Source of the DNA: CAZDVQ01 sp964508975
GTDB taxonomy: Bacteria > Bacteroidota > Bacteroidia > Chitinophagales > Saprospiraceae
DNA: 64,000 nucleotides
Reading direction: 5' to 3'
Assembly (NCBI GenBank): GCA_964508975.1
Contig: CAZDVQ010000012.1
Location: 28,280 to 92,279, forward strand
Shown piece by piece: positions 7,869-15,504 of this stretch. Under the pieces are notes generated by a model that had not been told where the DNA came from, ran no database searches, and saw only the letters and a list, made by a program, of their open reading frames with translations. How positions within the stretch are numbered: position 1 is the stretch's first letter; each line of letters starts with the position of its first letter. The position numbers and the translations under genes were made by a program.

Positions 7869-9836
7869 ATGCAGAAAATTTTAATGTTTATCGTGGCAGC
7901 ATTGCTGTTTACAGGTTTCCAAGCGCAAGCTCAACGCAACTGTGGCGCTATGGAAGTCCTTGAACGCCAATTGCAAGAAGATCCTGACATGGCTCGCCGA
8001 ATGACCGACATCGAGCGTCACACAGAGCAGTATGTAGCTTCGCCAAATCAAGGGGGACGAGCCGTTGTAACGATTCCTGTGGTGGTTCACGTTGTATGGC
8101 GTACCAACTTCCCAGCGGAGAACATCAGCGACGCACAAATCAACTCTCAAATCGCCGTTTTGAATGCTGACTTCCGCAAACTAAACGCCGATGCCAGCCT
8201 TATCCCAAGTACTTTTACTGGTGTTGCCGCCGATGCTGAAGTTCAATTCTGCTTGGCTCAACGCAAGCCTGACGGTACAGCTACCAATGGTATCATGCGC
8301 TACCAAGTTAGCCGCACTACTGACTGGGGCACAAACGATGCCGTTAAAAACCCAACACAAGGCGGTGTTGCTCCTTGGAACGCTTCTAGCTACCTCAACA
8401 TCTGGGTATGTTCTATCGGTGGTGGTATTTTGGGTTATGCCCAATTCCCCGGCGGTTCAGCTACAACCGATGGTGTAGTTTGCGACTACCGCTATTTTGG
8501 TACTACTGGTACAGCAACAGCACCTTTCAACAAAGGCCGCACGGCTACACACGAGGTTGGTCACTACCTTAACCTCCGCCACATTTGGGGTGATGCTACT
8601 TGCGGTAGCGACCTCGTTGGCGATACGCCCACGCACAACACCGCTAACTATGGCTGCCCAGCTGCTGGTCACCGCTCTACCTGTACTGGCACACCTATTG
8701 AAATGACCATGAACTACATGGACTACTCTGACGATGCTTGTATGTACATGTTCTCTGCTGGCCAGAAAACCCGTATGCAAGCCCTTTTCGCAGCAGGCGG
8801 TTCTCGCTACGGTTTAACTACTTCGCTTGGTTGTACCCCGCCAACCACGGGTGGCACTTGTGGCACACCTAGCGGTTTGGCTTCGTCAAACGTGGCTACT
8901 ACTACTGCTACTGTTAGCTGGGCGGCTGTTTCAGGCGCTACATCGTACAACCTTCAATACAAAACAGCTGCTGCAACTACCTGGACTACCTCCAGCGTTA
9001 CCGGCACATCGGCTAACTTTACTGGCTTGGTAGCATCTACTACTTATAACTTCCAAGTTCAAGCCGTTTGCTCTGGCACCGCTGGTAGCTATTCTAGCGT
9101 TGCTAACTTTACAACTACCGCAGGCACTACTACTTGTGCTAGCGTGAGCGCATACGAAACCAACGAAACCCGTACAACGGCTAAAACGATTACCGTTAAT
9201 ACCAACGCTACGGCTGCCATAGGTACTAGCACCGACCAAGACTGGTATAAGTTCTCGGTAACGTCTAGCCAACGCAACTTCAAGGTTGACTTGACGAACT
9301 TACCAGCCGATTACGACTTGAAAGTATACAACAGTGCAGGCACACTGCTCTTTACCTCTCAGAACACCGGTACTACCGCCGAGATGATCAAGTACAATAG
9401 TGCTCCTACAGGAACATACTATGTACATGTGTACGGCTACGGCGGTGCTTTCTCAACCAGTTCTTGCTACACCCTACGTGTAACCCGTTCTTCAACGGCT
9501 TTGCGCGAAGCTGGCAATGACGGCATTACCGTTGACGAAGGCGAGGAAAGCAACGATTTCGTTGACTTCATCGAGTTCTCGGCACTTGGCTTCGAGATGT
9601 TCCCGAACCCTAGCAATGGCATCACCACTTTGAAATTTGACGTGGAAGAAGCCGCTAGCTTGAATATCCGCGTAAGCGACTTAACTGGCCGCGAGATTTA
9701 CTTCCTCAACACCGTGGTTGATGGCAGTAAACCAAGCGTTGAGCTCAACTTGTTCGATGTAACACCTGGTGTTTACTTCGTGCGTGTTGACAACGGCAGC
9801 GAGGTCAGCGTTCAAAAACTGATGATTACCGAATAG
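7869..9836 (+). CDS. secreted M43 (pappalysin-type) metalloprotease with FN3, PPC and T9SS tail
   Basis: 655 residues. Signal peptide at 1-21 (MQKILMFIVAALLFTGFQAQA). Catalytic domain about 65-310 with the zinc site HEVGHYLNLRHIWGD (H228, E229, H232, H238, D242) and Met-turn MNYMDY (281-286), typical of M43. A fibronectin type III domain follows (~333-415; VSGATSYNLQYKTA, TTYNFQVQAVCSG), then a PPC-type beta domain (~430-535; DQDWYKFSV, YDLKVYNSAGTLL). The C-terminal sorting domain (~575-655; FEMFPNPSNGITTLKF, VYFVRVDNGSEVSVQKLMI) marks export through the T9SS to the cell surface or medium. The substrate is unknown. A good Rho-independent terminator follows at once. Confidence 0.93.
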   Translation: MQKILMFIVAALLFTGFQAQAQRNCGAMEVLERQLQEDPDMARRMTDIERHTEQYVASPNQGGRAVVTIPVVVHVVWRTNFPAENISDAQINSQIAVLNADFRKLNADASLIPSTFTGVAADAEVQFCLAQRKPDGTATNGIMRYQVSRTTDWGTNDAVKNPTQGGVAPWNASSYLNIWVCSIGGGILGYAQFPGGSATTDGVVCDYRYFGTTGTATAPFNKGRTATHEVGHYLNLRHIWGDATCGSDLVGDTPTHNTANYGCPAAGHRSTCTGTPIEMTMNYMDYSDDACMYMFSAGQKTRMQALFAAGGSRYGLTTSLGCTPPTTGGTCGTPSGLASSNVATTTATVSWAAVSGATSYNLQYKTAAATTWTTSSVTGTSANFTGLVASTTYNFQVQAVCSGTAGSYSSVANFTTTAGTTTCASVSAYETNETRTTAKTITVNTNATAAIGTSTDQDWYKFSVTSSQRNFKVDLTNLPADYDLKVYNSAGTLLFTSQNTGTTAEMIKYNSAPTGTYYVHVYGYGGAFSTSSCYTLRVTRSSTALREAGNDGITVDEGEESNDFVDFIEFSALGFEMFPNPSNGITTLKFDVEEAASLNIRVSDLTGREIYFLNTVVDGSKPSVELNLFDVTPGVYFVRVDNGSEVSVQKLMITE

Positions 9837-9850
9837 GTAAGCGCCCATAG

Positions 9851-9887
9851 AAAAAGCCCTCTAGTCGATTGATTAGGGGGCTTTTTT
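9851..9887 (+). terminator. Rho-independent terminator of the M43 protease gene
   Basis: AAAAAGCCCTCTA pairs with TAGGGGGCTTTTT (13 bp with one G-U pair) across a 10-base loop and ends in a T-run. Confidence 0.85.
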
Positions 9888-9890
9888 ATT

Positions 9891-10017
9891 GGGGCACCTG
9901 CCCTCGCGTACCGCTCGGGCACCAGGCTGTGCGCGGCTGCGCGAGCTTGTCCCTTGCGCTACGCGCTGCGGGAGCGCCTTCGGCGCCCGCTACCATCCTT
10001 GGTGCGGGAGGCTGGGG
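9891..10017. repeat. GC-rich interspersed element, copy 3 (type C, diverged)
   Basis: Contains AGGCTGTGCGCGGCT, GCGCCTTCGGCGCCCGC (UUCG hairpin) and CTACCATCCTTGGTGC. The first and last words are shared with the copy at 26.2 kb, marking a subfamily. Confidence 0.6.
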
Positions 10018-10021
10018 TTTT

Positions 10022-10181
10022 GAGTATGTTTGGATTTTGGGTTTCGAGGGAAAAACTAGCTATTTTTTGATGAGATTGCTTAAAAAAATGGGCGCATAGT
10101 GGGGCTATGTAACTATTTTTTAATGCAAAAATCATCGGGAAAGAGCTGTTTTTCGCCGGAGGCTGAAGTCCAAACATACTC
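10022..10181. mobile_element. MITE-like terminal-inverted-repeat element, copy A (160 bp)
   Basis: Begins GAGTATGTTTGG and ends CCAAACATACTC, perfect 12-bp terminal inverted repeats. The interior is nearly identical to the copy at 42800-42952, including ATTTTTTGATGAG, GCTTAAAAAAATGGGCGCAT and CTGTTTTTCGCCGGA. No transposase is encoded. It ends exactly at the stop codon of the downstream minus-strand esterase. Confidence 0.8.
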
Positions 10182-11075
10182 TTAATCTACATGTGCTCGG
10201 AAAAACGCCACGAGTTTGGTCACTACATCGTTCGACTGGTTGGTGTCAAACCCGTGAAATGCAATGTACTCGTGATATTCATTCGGTACAGCTAGGCTGT
10301 TTAGCTTGGCCCGCATCCACTGGCTTTGGTACACCGGCACGATAGGGTCAAGATTACCGTGGAAGGCAATCATAGGCTGGCTGCTGGCATTTACCTGCCA
10401 GTATGGACTCACATTGGAGTAAGCCGTGCTATCCCAAGGCTGGCCCACATACTCGGTCAAAATATCGCCCACGTTGGCACCTAGCCATATGTTGTTGGTG
10501 TTGTACCACTGCCAATCCCGGATCAAGCTCGGGCCGAATATATTGCCCACGCAGTTGATGTTGTTGTAGTCATTATAGGCGTAAGCGTAAATCATGGCCA
10601 ACTGCCCGCCCGCACTAGCACCCATGATCGCCATGTTTTCGGAAACCTGGTATGCTTGACGTTTAGCCAATACATCCCCAATCACGGCGCTGATGTCTTC
10701 CATCATCTCCTCGTGATGGATACCATCGGTATTGCTGGCCAAGCGGTAGTTCATGTTGACAATAGCAGCCGCGGGCCACTTGCTCTGGATGAGTTGAACG
10801 TATTGGTTAAAATCTTCCTTTTGGCCCGCTTTCCAAGCGCCGCCATGAATCATCAACACGATGGGCGTGCTGGTATCTCGGCCAGCGGGCAAATAAATAT
10901 CGTAGCGGTGCCTGGCATGGGTACCATAGCTGACATCCAGCATGCTGGTATCGCTGAGATTGCTGTTGGGGCCTGGATCTATTGGCCCAACGGGCTCGGT
11001 ACAAGCCGCGAAAAACAGCAACATACTGCACAGCGTTAGCGCTGCCATATAGCCTTTCATTTGTTTTAAATACAT
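10182..11075 (-). CDS. alpha/beta-hydrolase lipoprotein (carboxylesterase-like)
   Basis: 297 residues. The N-terminus MKGYMAALTLCSMLLFFAAC (second ATG, residue 6) is a lipoprotein signal with the acylated cysteine at about residue 25, so the protein is probably anchored at the outer membrane or periplasm. The hydrolase domain shows the oxyanion-hole motif HGGAW (~77-81), nucleophile elbow GASAGG, an acidic residue after the HGNLDPIVPV strand and the catalytic histidine in IAFHGFDT. This layout matches BD-FAE/esterase-lipase relatives that deacetylate or de-esterify carbohydrates or small esters; the substrate is unknown. The stop codon abuts the TIR element. Confidence 0.85.
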   Translation of the reverse strand: MYLKQMKGYMAALTLCSMLLFFAACTEPVGPIDPGPNSNLSDTSMLDVSYGTHARHRYDIYLPAGRDTSTPIVLMIHGGAWKAGQKEDFNQYVQLIQSKWPAAAIVNMNYRLASNTDGIHHEEMMEDISAVIGDVLAKRQAYQVSENMAIMGASAGGQLAMIYAYAYNDYNNINCVGNIFGPSLIRDWQWYNTNNIWLGANVGDILTEYVGQPWDSTAYSNVSPYWQVNASSQPMIAFHGNLDPIVPVYQSQWMRAKLNSLAVPNEYHEYIAFHGFDTNQSNDVVTKLVAFFRAHVD

Positions 11076-11137
11076 TCGTTTATAAGGTTGGTGTAACCCT
11101 TAAACGAAAAATACATGCCAAAAGGTTTGTGGGGGGG

Positions 11138-11243
11138 CGTCGCGCCAGCGATGTGGAGCGGTGGCGCAACGCGCCAGACCCGCAGGGGCCGAGCGACAGC
11201 GAGCCGCGTAACGTAGCGACGGCGAAGCCGGGGCGCCCAAAAA
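11138..11243 (-). repeat. GC-rich interspersed element, copy 4 (type B, inverted)
   Basis: GCGATGTGGAGCGGTGG, CGCAACGCGCCAGACCCG, GGGGCCGAGCGACAGCGAGC and CGAAGCCGGGGCGCCCAAAA in order. Followed by a purine-rich tail containing GACAATGGAATAAATGAC. Confidence 0.75.
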
Positions 11244-11282
11244 GCATAAAAGACAATGGAATAAATGACAATTCCGTAATAC

Positions 11283-11318
11283 AAAAAAAGCCGCCCCTGC
11301 TAGGCAAGGGCGGCTTTT
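11283..11318 (-). terminator. Rho-independent terminator of the S8 peptidase gene
   Basis: AAAAGCCGCCCCTGC pairs with GCAAGGGCGGCTTTT with one mismatch across a 3-base loop. On the minus strand the stem is followed by seven T. Confidence 0.85.
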
Positions 11319-11336
11319 GAGGCAGGTTTTAACCTA

Positions 11337-12932
11337 CTATTTTTTGTAACGTTGCTCCGCCAATTTCAAGGCTTCAACAGCGTTAACCATAGCACCTGAA
11401 ACAGACAAAGTTGAGAAATTTACCATCTCGTCTTCTGTACCTGGCTTAATCACTTCCTCGTTGTTGCGGATAGCAGAGGTCATGATGATATCTTTAATTT
11501 GAACCGCGGTGAAGTCTGGGTAGTAAGACCATACCAAAGCAGCCAAACCAGCTACTACTGGAGCAGCCATTGAAGTACCGCTAGCGTTGTCGTAAACACT
11601 ACCTGGGATAGTAGAATAGATATCTACACCTGGAGCGAACACGTCAACATCTTTTTGGCCGAAGTTGGTGAACTCAGCGCAGATAGCCTCGCCACCTTCC
11701 CAGTTAGCAGCACCAACGGTCAACACGTTTTTAACGCGTTTTTTGCCTTTAGTAGCGCCAAGGTATGGGGTTGGGAACACGTCAGTCACGTCAACATCGT
11801 ACGAGTCGTTACCAGCGGCGTGTACCAACAAAACACCTTTTTTCTCGGCGTATTTGAAAGCAGCATCAACAGCAGGTTTGTTGAACGCGTAGTTTTTACC
11901 AAAGCTCATGTTGATAACTTTAGCACCGTTGTCAACTGCGTAACGGATAGCGTTAGCCACGTCTTTATCGCGTTCGTCGCCATCAGGCACACAACGTACA
12001 GACATGATGCGTACGGCATTAGAAACACCGTTCATACCAACACCGTTGTTGCGTGCAGCACCGATGATACCAGCCACGTGCGTACCGTGGAAAGCGTCAG
12101 GGCCTTGAACATCGTTGTTACCATAATTGCGTTGCGCCACGTTCAAGTAGTCGTCACCAACAACACCACGTGGGTTGAAGTCGGGGTTGTAGTGGTACTG
12201 CACTTGGTTGTTCAAGTACTCGAGGTATTTCTCGAGGCGCTCGCGGAAGTCGGTATCTTTACCACCTTCTTGAACGAAGTTTTTCAAAACACCAACAGCT
12301 TCTTTTTGCTCGTCGTTCTTTGGTTCGAAAGCGGCCAAGGTTTCAAAAGTCACTTCAGATTTACCAGTTGCTTGACGGATCAAATCAGAAGCAGCCGTGA
12401 ATTTTTGCTGTAAGCCGGTAATGTTCGCAATGTTGGCTTTAGACTCTTTCTGTTGTTTTTCAACTTTTTTCTTGATGCCTTCCCAGCGTTCGAACTCGGC
12501 TTTTTCTTTTTTAGAAACGTCCTCGGCTTTTTTGTCGCCGAATTTAGCTTTGTACATCACGTACAAGCGGGTAACTTCCAATTGGTCTTGGTGCACGTTT
12601 TTGCCACCAGCACCACCGATAAAGTTCCAGCCGTGAATATCGTCTACGTAACCGTTTTTGTCGTTGTCGATGCCGTCACCAGCAATTTCGTCTTCGTTTA
12701 CCCACATCACAGATTTCAAATCTTCGTGTTCTGGGTCTACACCTGAGTCGAGTACCGCAACGATAATCGTTTTAGGTGCACGGTTTTTCAATAACTCGTT
12801 ATAAGCTTTCTCTGTGCTGATACCTGGTACATTGTCCGTTTTAGGGTCAAGGTTGAACCAGTTCTCTGGTTGGGCATAGGCCGATTGCGCAAGCGCAATA
12901 CTAGCAGCCGCAATAGCTAAGCGTAATTTCAT
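11337..12932 (-). CDS. secreted subtilisin-like serine peptidase (S8)
   Basis: 531 residues with signal peptide 1-20 (MKLRLAIAAASIALAQSAYA). The catalytic triad is visible: D62 in VAVLDSGVD, H282 in FHGTHVAGIIG, S454 in SGTSMAAPVVAG, with the oxyanion asparagine in HAAGN. Between D and H lies an unusual insertion (~105-260), lysine- and glutamate-rich and predicted helical or coiled-coil (KKEKAEFERWEGIKKKVEKQ). No C-terminal T9SS sorting domain is evident, so it may stay periplasmic. A strong terminator follows, and a TATCTTTG motif lies 54 bases upstream of the start. Confidence 0.9.
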   Translation of the reverse strand: MKLRLAIAAASIALAQSAYAQPENWFNLDPKTDNVPGISTEKAYNELLKNRAPKTIIVAVLDSGVDPEHEDLKSVMWVNEDEIAGDGIDNDKNGYVDDIHGWNFIGGAGGKNVHQDQLEVTRLYVMYKAKFGDKKAEDVSKKEKAEFERWEGIKKKVEKQQKESKANIANITGLQQKFTAASDLIRQATGKSEVTFETLAAFEPKNDEQKEAVGVLKNFVQEGGKDTDFRERLEKYLEYLNNQVQYHYNPDFNPRGVVGDDYLNVAQRNYGNNDVQGPDAFHGTHVAGIIGAARNNGVGMNGVSNAVRIMSVRCVPDGDERDKDVANAIRYAVDNGAKVINMSFGKNYAFNKPAVDAAFKYAEKKGVLLVHAAGNDSYDVDVTDVFPTPYLGATKGKKRVKNVLTVGAANWEGGEAICAEFTNFGQKDVDVFAPGVDIYSTIPGSVYDNASGTSMAAPVVAGLAALVWSYYPDFTAVQIKDIIMTSAIRNNEEVIKPGTEDEMVNFSTLSVSGAMVNAVEALKLAEQRYKK

Positions 12933-12986
12933 GTTTAAATAGTACTTGTTAGGAAAATTATTACTCGTAATAGTTGGTTAGACTTG

Positions 12987-12994
12987 CAAAGATA
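12987..12994 (-). promoter_or_regulatory. -7 motif TATCTTTG for the S8 peptidase gene
   Basis: Exact TAnnTTTG on the minus strand, 54 bases ahead of the ATG at 12932. Confidence 0.5.
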
Positions 12995-13064
12995 AGGCTT
13001 TAGCCCGAAGGATAAGCGTTTAACGTTCAATTTTCATTCATCGTTCACAAAACTATAGCTTTCT

Positions 13065-13072
13065 TACCTTTG
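13065..13072 (+). promoter_or_regulatory. -7 motif TACCTTTG for the NadR-like gene
   Basis: Exact TAnnTTTG, 45 bases upstream of the ATG at 13118. Confidence 0.5.
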
Positions 13073-13117
13073 CGAACAGATAATTAGATGTATGCATAGT
13101 TTTATCAGATAAACGAC

Positions 13118-13669
13118 ATGAAATCAAAGCAAATCAGGATAGCCATCACCGGACCGGAATCAAGCGGGAAGAGCAGCTTGGCCGAAGCCTTGGGCCAGCT
13201 TTTCAACTGCCCCGTGGTGCCAGAATACGCCCGCGGTTTCCTGGAAGCCAGCCAAGGCCATTATAGTTTTGAAGATATTGACCATATGCTCTGCGGTCAA
13301 CTCGAGCAGGAAGACATGCTAGCCAGCAACACGCCCTTGCTCATTTGTGATACCGACGCATTGGTTTGCCATATCTGGCAGGCCTTCAAATACGGCAAAG
13401 TGTCGGATTACACCACCCGTATGTTCGAGCAGCGCCATTACGATTTGTTCGTGCTTTGTAATATTGATGTGGCTTGGGAAAGCGATCCCTTACGCGAAAA
13501 CCCCGACCCGCTTGATCGTTTGCAACTATTCCAGTTATACCAATCGGCTTTAGCAAATCAGCATAAAAATTACGTGGTGGCCCGTGGCGATTTAAGCCAG
13601 CGTATCGAGCAGCTTAGTCCTTTGATTCTTCAGCTGATGGATGGCCTTCTACCAAAATCCAACGGGTAA
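13118..13669 (+). CDS. NadR-like P-loop kinase (AAA_28)
   Basis: 183 residues. The Walker A motif GPESSGKSS sits at residues 10-18, followed by VVPEYARGFLE, LLICDTDALVCHIWQ (Walker B-like) and the DVAWESDPLRENPD segment. These match the C-terminal nicotinamide riboside kinase domain of NadR and the AAA_28 family. The likely reaction is ATP-dependent phosphorylation of nicotinamide riboside (NAD salvage), without the N-terminal adenylyltransferase of full-length NadR. It converges with the hydrolase gene at 13614 and the coding ends overlap by 56 bases, so each 3' end is coding on both strands. Confidence 0.8.
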   Translation: MKSKQIRIAITGPESSGKSSLAEALGQLFNCPVVPEYARGFLEASQGHYSFEDIDHMLCGQLEQEDMLASNTPLLICDTDALVCHIWQAFKYGKVSDYTTRMFEQRHYDLFVLCNIDVAWESDPLRENPDPLDRLQLFQLYQSALANQHKNYVVARGDLSQRIEQLSPLILQLMDGLLPKSNG

Positions 13670-15005
13670 TGATATCAAGGGCCTCAGGGCTGAAGGTTTC
13701 GTCGAGTTGGGCATATTCGCTTACTTTACACGACGTACAGTGCTGGAACAAATGGTTCAAACCGTCAAGCTCCATGATGGAATAATGCTTGTTACCGCCA
13801 CGGGCAAGCGCAAAAGCAATCCCCCGGAGGTTTTGGTCGGCATCAACTTGTACATCTTTGCTGCCGTTGAGGGCCAACACGGGGCATTTTACAGCACGCC
13901 AAACTTTAGCCACTTCGAGCCTGGCAAAATATACCGCCCAAGGCGACAAGTAAAACCCAATTTTACCCATCGCAGTTTTGGAGTCGCCCGTTTGGGGATG
14001 CATCAAAATATCGCGTACTTTTTGGCTAAGCTCCTTGGGGTCTGGGGTGGAGCGAATGGCTTTGGCCACGTCCAGGGTCATGGTGGTTTCTTTCTGGATG
14101 GTGGCTTCATCAGTACCGTTTTGGGCAAAAACCTCCGCTTGCTGTTTAGCCAGCAGGTCAAAAAAATCGACACCTGGGCCGGCCAGCGATATCACAAAAC
14201 CTACACTTTCCTCTTGTTGGGCAGCCAGCGCAGCCAAGATTCCGCCTTCACTATGGCCCATAAAGCCCAGCCTAACGGAGTCGATGGCGGGGTTTTGTTT
14301 CAGCCATTCAAAGGCAGCCAGTCCATCTTGCGCAAAATCAAGGCTAGTGGCGTTTTTAAAATCGCCCGTTGATAGGCCCGTGCCCCGGTCGTCATAGCGC
14401 AACACGGCGATACCGTTCCGACTCAGGTGATCCGCTAAAACCCAGAAAGGCTTGTGCCCGAACAGGGTTTCATCGCGGTCGGAAGGGCCACTGCCCGACA
14501 AGAGAATGACCGCTGGGAATGGGCCTTCGCCTTGTGGCAAGGTCAGGGTGGCCGATAGGGTTACGCCCTCTGCAGCACCGGGCAGTTCAAACGAGTCGAT
14601 AGTATATGGGAAAGGCGCCTTGGGCATTTGTGGGCGCGTAAATTCAAAGGCGGCGGCAGCCGATCGGAAAGTCATGAGCGTGCTATCCTTTTGTTGAATC
14701 CAATGGCCTGTAAAACTGGTTTCGGAATCAAAAGCGCCAGCAAACTGCAACGACATTAACACATTGGCAAATTTCACGGTTTCGCGGCTAAACGTAACGC
14801 GGCTCAGGTTAAAGGACTGTTCGGCTTGCCAAGGGCTTTTAAAGCTAGCTTTCCAGCTGCTATCGGCTTGTTGGGTGAATTTCAGCTCTACCAGCAGCGA
14901 GTCGGGCCCGGTGGGTAAATAGCCTCTAAAATAACGGGTTGTATCTTGCGCGAGGGCCTGTAAAGACAAGGCCAGCAGCCCTATGAGTATATAGGTAGAT
15001 TTCAT
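13614..15005 (-). CDS. secreted alpha/beta hydrolase
   Basis: 463 residues from MKSTYILIGLLALSLQALAQ (signal peptide); an upstream frame adds 11 residues and is less likely. The N-terminal ~110 residues are beta-rich (LVELKFTQQADSSWKASF) as in related YuxL/S9-like secreted hydrolases. The hydrolase core follows with ILLSGSGPSDRDE, VLRYDDRGTGLSTG, the nucleophile elbow GHSEGG, LALNGSKDVQVD (acid) and LDGLNHLFQ (histidine). Probably a periplasmic or secreted esterase/peptidase with unknown substrate. The last 56 bases overlap the end of the NadR-like gene on the other strand. Confidence 0.85.
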   Translation of the reverse strand: MKSTYILIGLLALSLQALAQDTTRYFRGYLPTGPDSLLVELKFTQQADSSWKASFKSPWQAEQSFNLSRVTFSRETVKFANVLMSLQFAGAFDSETSFTGHWIQQKDSTLMTFRSAAAAFEFTRPQMPKAPFPYTIDSFELPGAAEGVTLSATLTLPQGEGPFPAVILLSGSGPSDRDETLFGHKPFWVLADHLSRNGIAVLRYDDRGTGLSTGDFKNATSLDFAQDGLAAFEWLKQNPAIDSVRLGFMGHSEGGILAALAAQQEESVGFVISLAGPGVDFFDLLAKQQAEVFAQNGTDEATIQKETTMTLDVAKAIRSTPDPKELSQKVRDILMHPQTGDSKTAMGKIGFYLSPWAVYFARLEVAKVWRAVKCPVLALNGSKDVQVDADQNLRGIAFALARGGNKHYSIMELDGLNHLFQHCTSCKVSEYAQLDETFSPEALDIITRWILVEGHPSAEESKD

Positions 15006-15080
15006 ATTGGAGGTTCGTTTTGCAAGCGCAAAATACATGTTTTATTTTGATTATTTGCCTACTGGTCGGCATATCCTCAA

Positions 15081-15133
15081 TGTATCATTTGTTCTTTTAT
15101 CATTTTATCATTTGCTCATTTTATCATTTGTTC
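15081..15133. repeat. short tandem repeat tract, 8-bp period
   Basis: Degenerate repetition of TTATCATT / TGTTCTTT / TGCTCATT units. TATCATT recurs at spacings of 15, 8 and 16 bases. It abuts the GC-rich element. Confidence 0.6.
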
Positions 15134-15281
15134 TTTTTTGGGGCCTTCGGCGCGTTGCGCCGCCGCTACGTTGCGCGGCTCGCTGACGCTCGGCCCCTTG
15201 CGGGTCTGGCGGTTCGCGCAGTCGCTTCGCTCCTTTGCGGAGCACTTCGTGCAACGCGCCACCGCTCCACATCGCTAGGCC
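15134..15281 (+). repeat. GC-rich interspersed element, copy 5 (type B with extra module)
   Basis: TTTTTTGGGGCCTTCGGCGCG start, CTACGTTGCGCGGCTCGCTG, CGGCCCCTTGCGGGTCTGGC, then CCACCGCTCCACATCGCTAG at the end. A module of about 40 bp (15211-15252; TCGCTTCGCTCC...GGAGCACTTCGT) is inserted relative to other type B copies. Confidence 0.75.
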
Positions 15282-15308
15282 GAGTAGTGTTCTGGTGTGC
15301 CCAACCTA

Positions 15309-15329
15309 GGGCGACCACAAGGGTCGCCC
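15309..15329. repeat. REP-like hairpin GGGCGACC-loop-GGTCGCCC
   Basis: Eight-base perfect arms around a 5-base loop, followed by CCTAC. An isolated copy; the same word type is common in many bacterial genomes. Confidence 0.6.
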
Positions 15330-15458
15330 CTACATGCCCTAAATTGTAGCACGCAGATAACGCAGATGCAAACAACGCCGATTAATACGGATTTTTAAAA
15401 TCAGCGATTGAAAATTTGAATTGCTTTAATGTATCCGCTAACAAACAGAAATTATTTA

Positions 15459-15466
15459 TACCTTTG
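15459..15466 (+). promoter_or_regulatory. -7 motif TACCTTTG
   Basis: Exact TAnnTTTG, 38 bases upstream of the ATG at 15505. Confidence 0.5.
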
Positions 15467-15504
15467 TTTTAATCCAACCCCTTGAACACATCATAAGTTT
15501 ACCC

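Larger units (their letters stand above)
9837..10181. other. convergent intergenic region: terminator, GC-rich element and TIR element
   Basis: The 345 bp are fully occupied by a terminator (9851-9887), a GC-rich element (9891-10017) and a terminal-inverted-repeat element (10022-10181). No gene. Confidence 0.7.
15006..15504. other. intergenic region of about 500 bp made of repeats
   Basis: From left to right: an 8-bp-period AT-rich tandem tract (15081-15133), a GC-rich element (15134-15281), a REP-like hairpin (15309-15329), an AT-mixed stretch containing ACGCAGAT-type words, and the promoter of the next gene. No gene. Confidence 0.65.

Noticed and set aside
10022..10181. Small conserved-looking peptide frame inside both full TIR elements (MIFALKNSY...)
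   Set aside because: The two copies differ mainly by amino-acid-changing substitutions in a short stretch, so coding selection is not indicated; the similarity follows from the shared DNA element.
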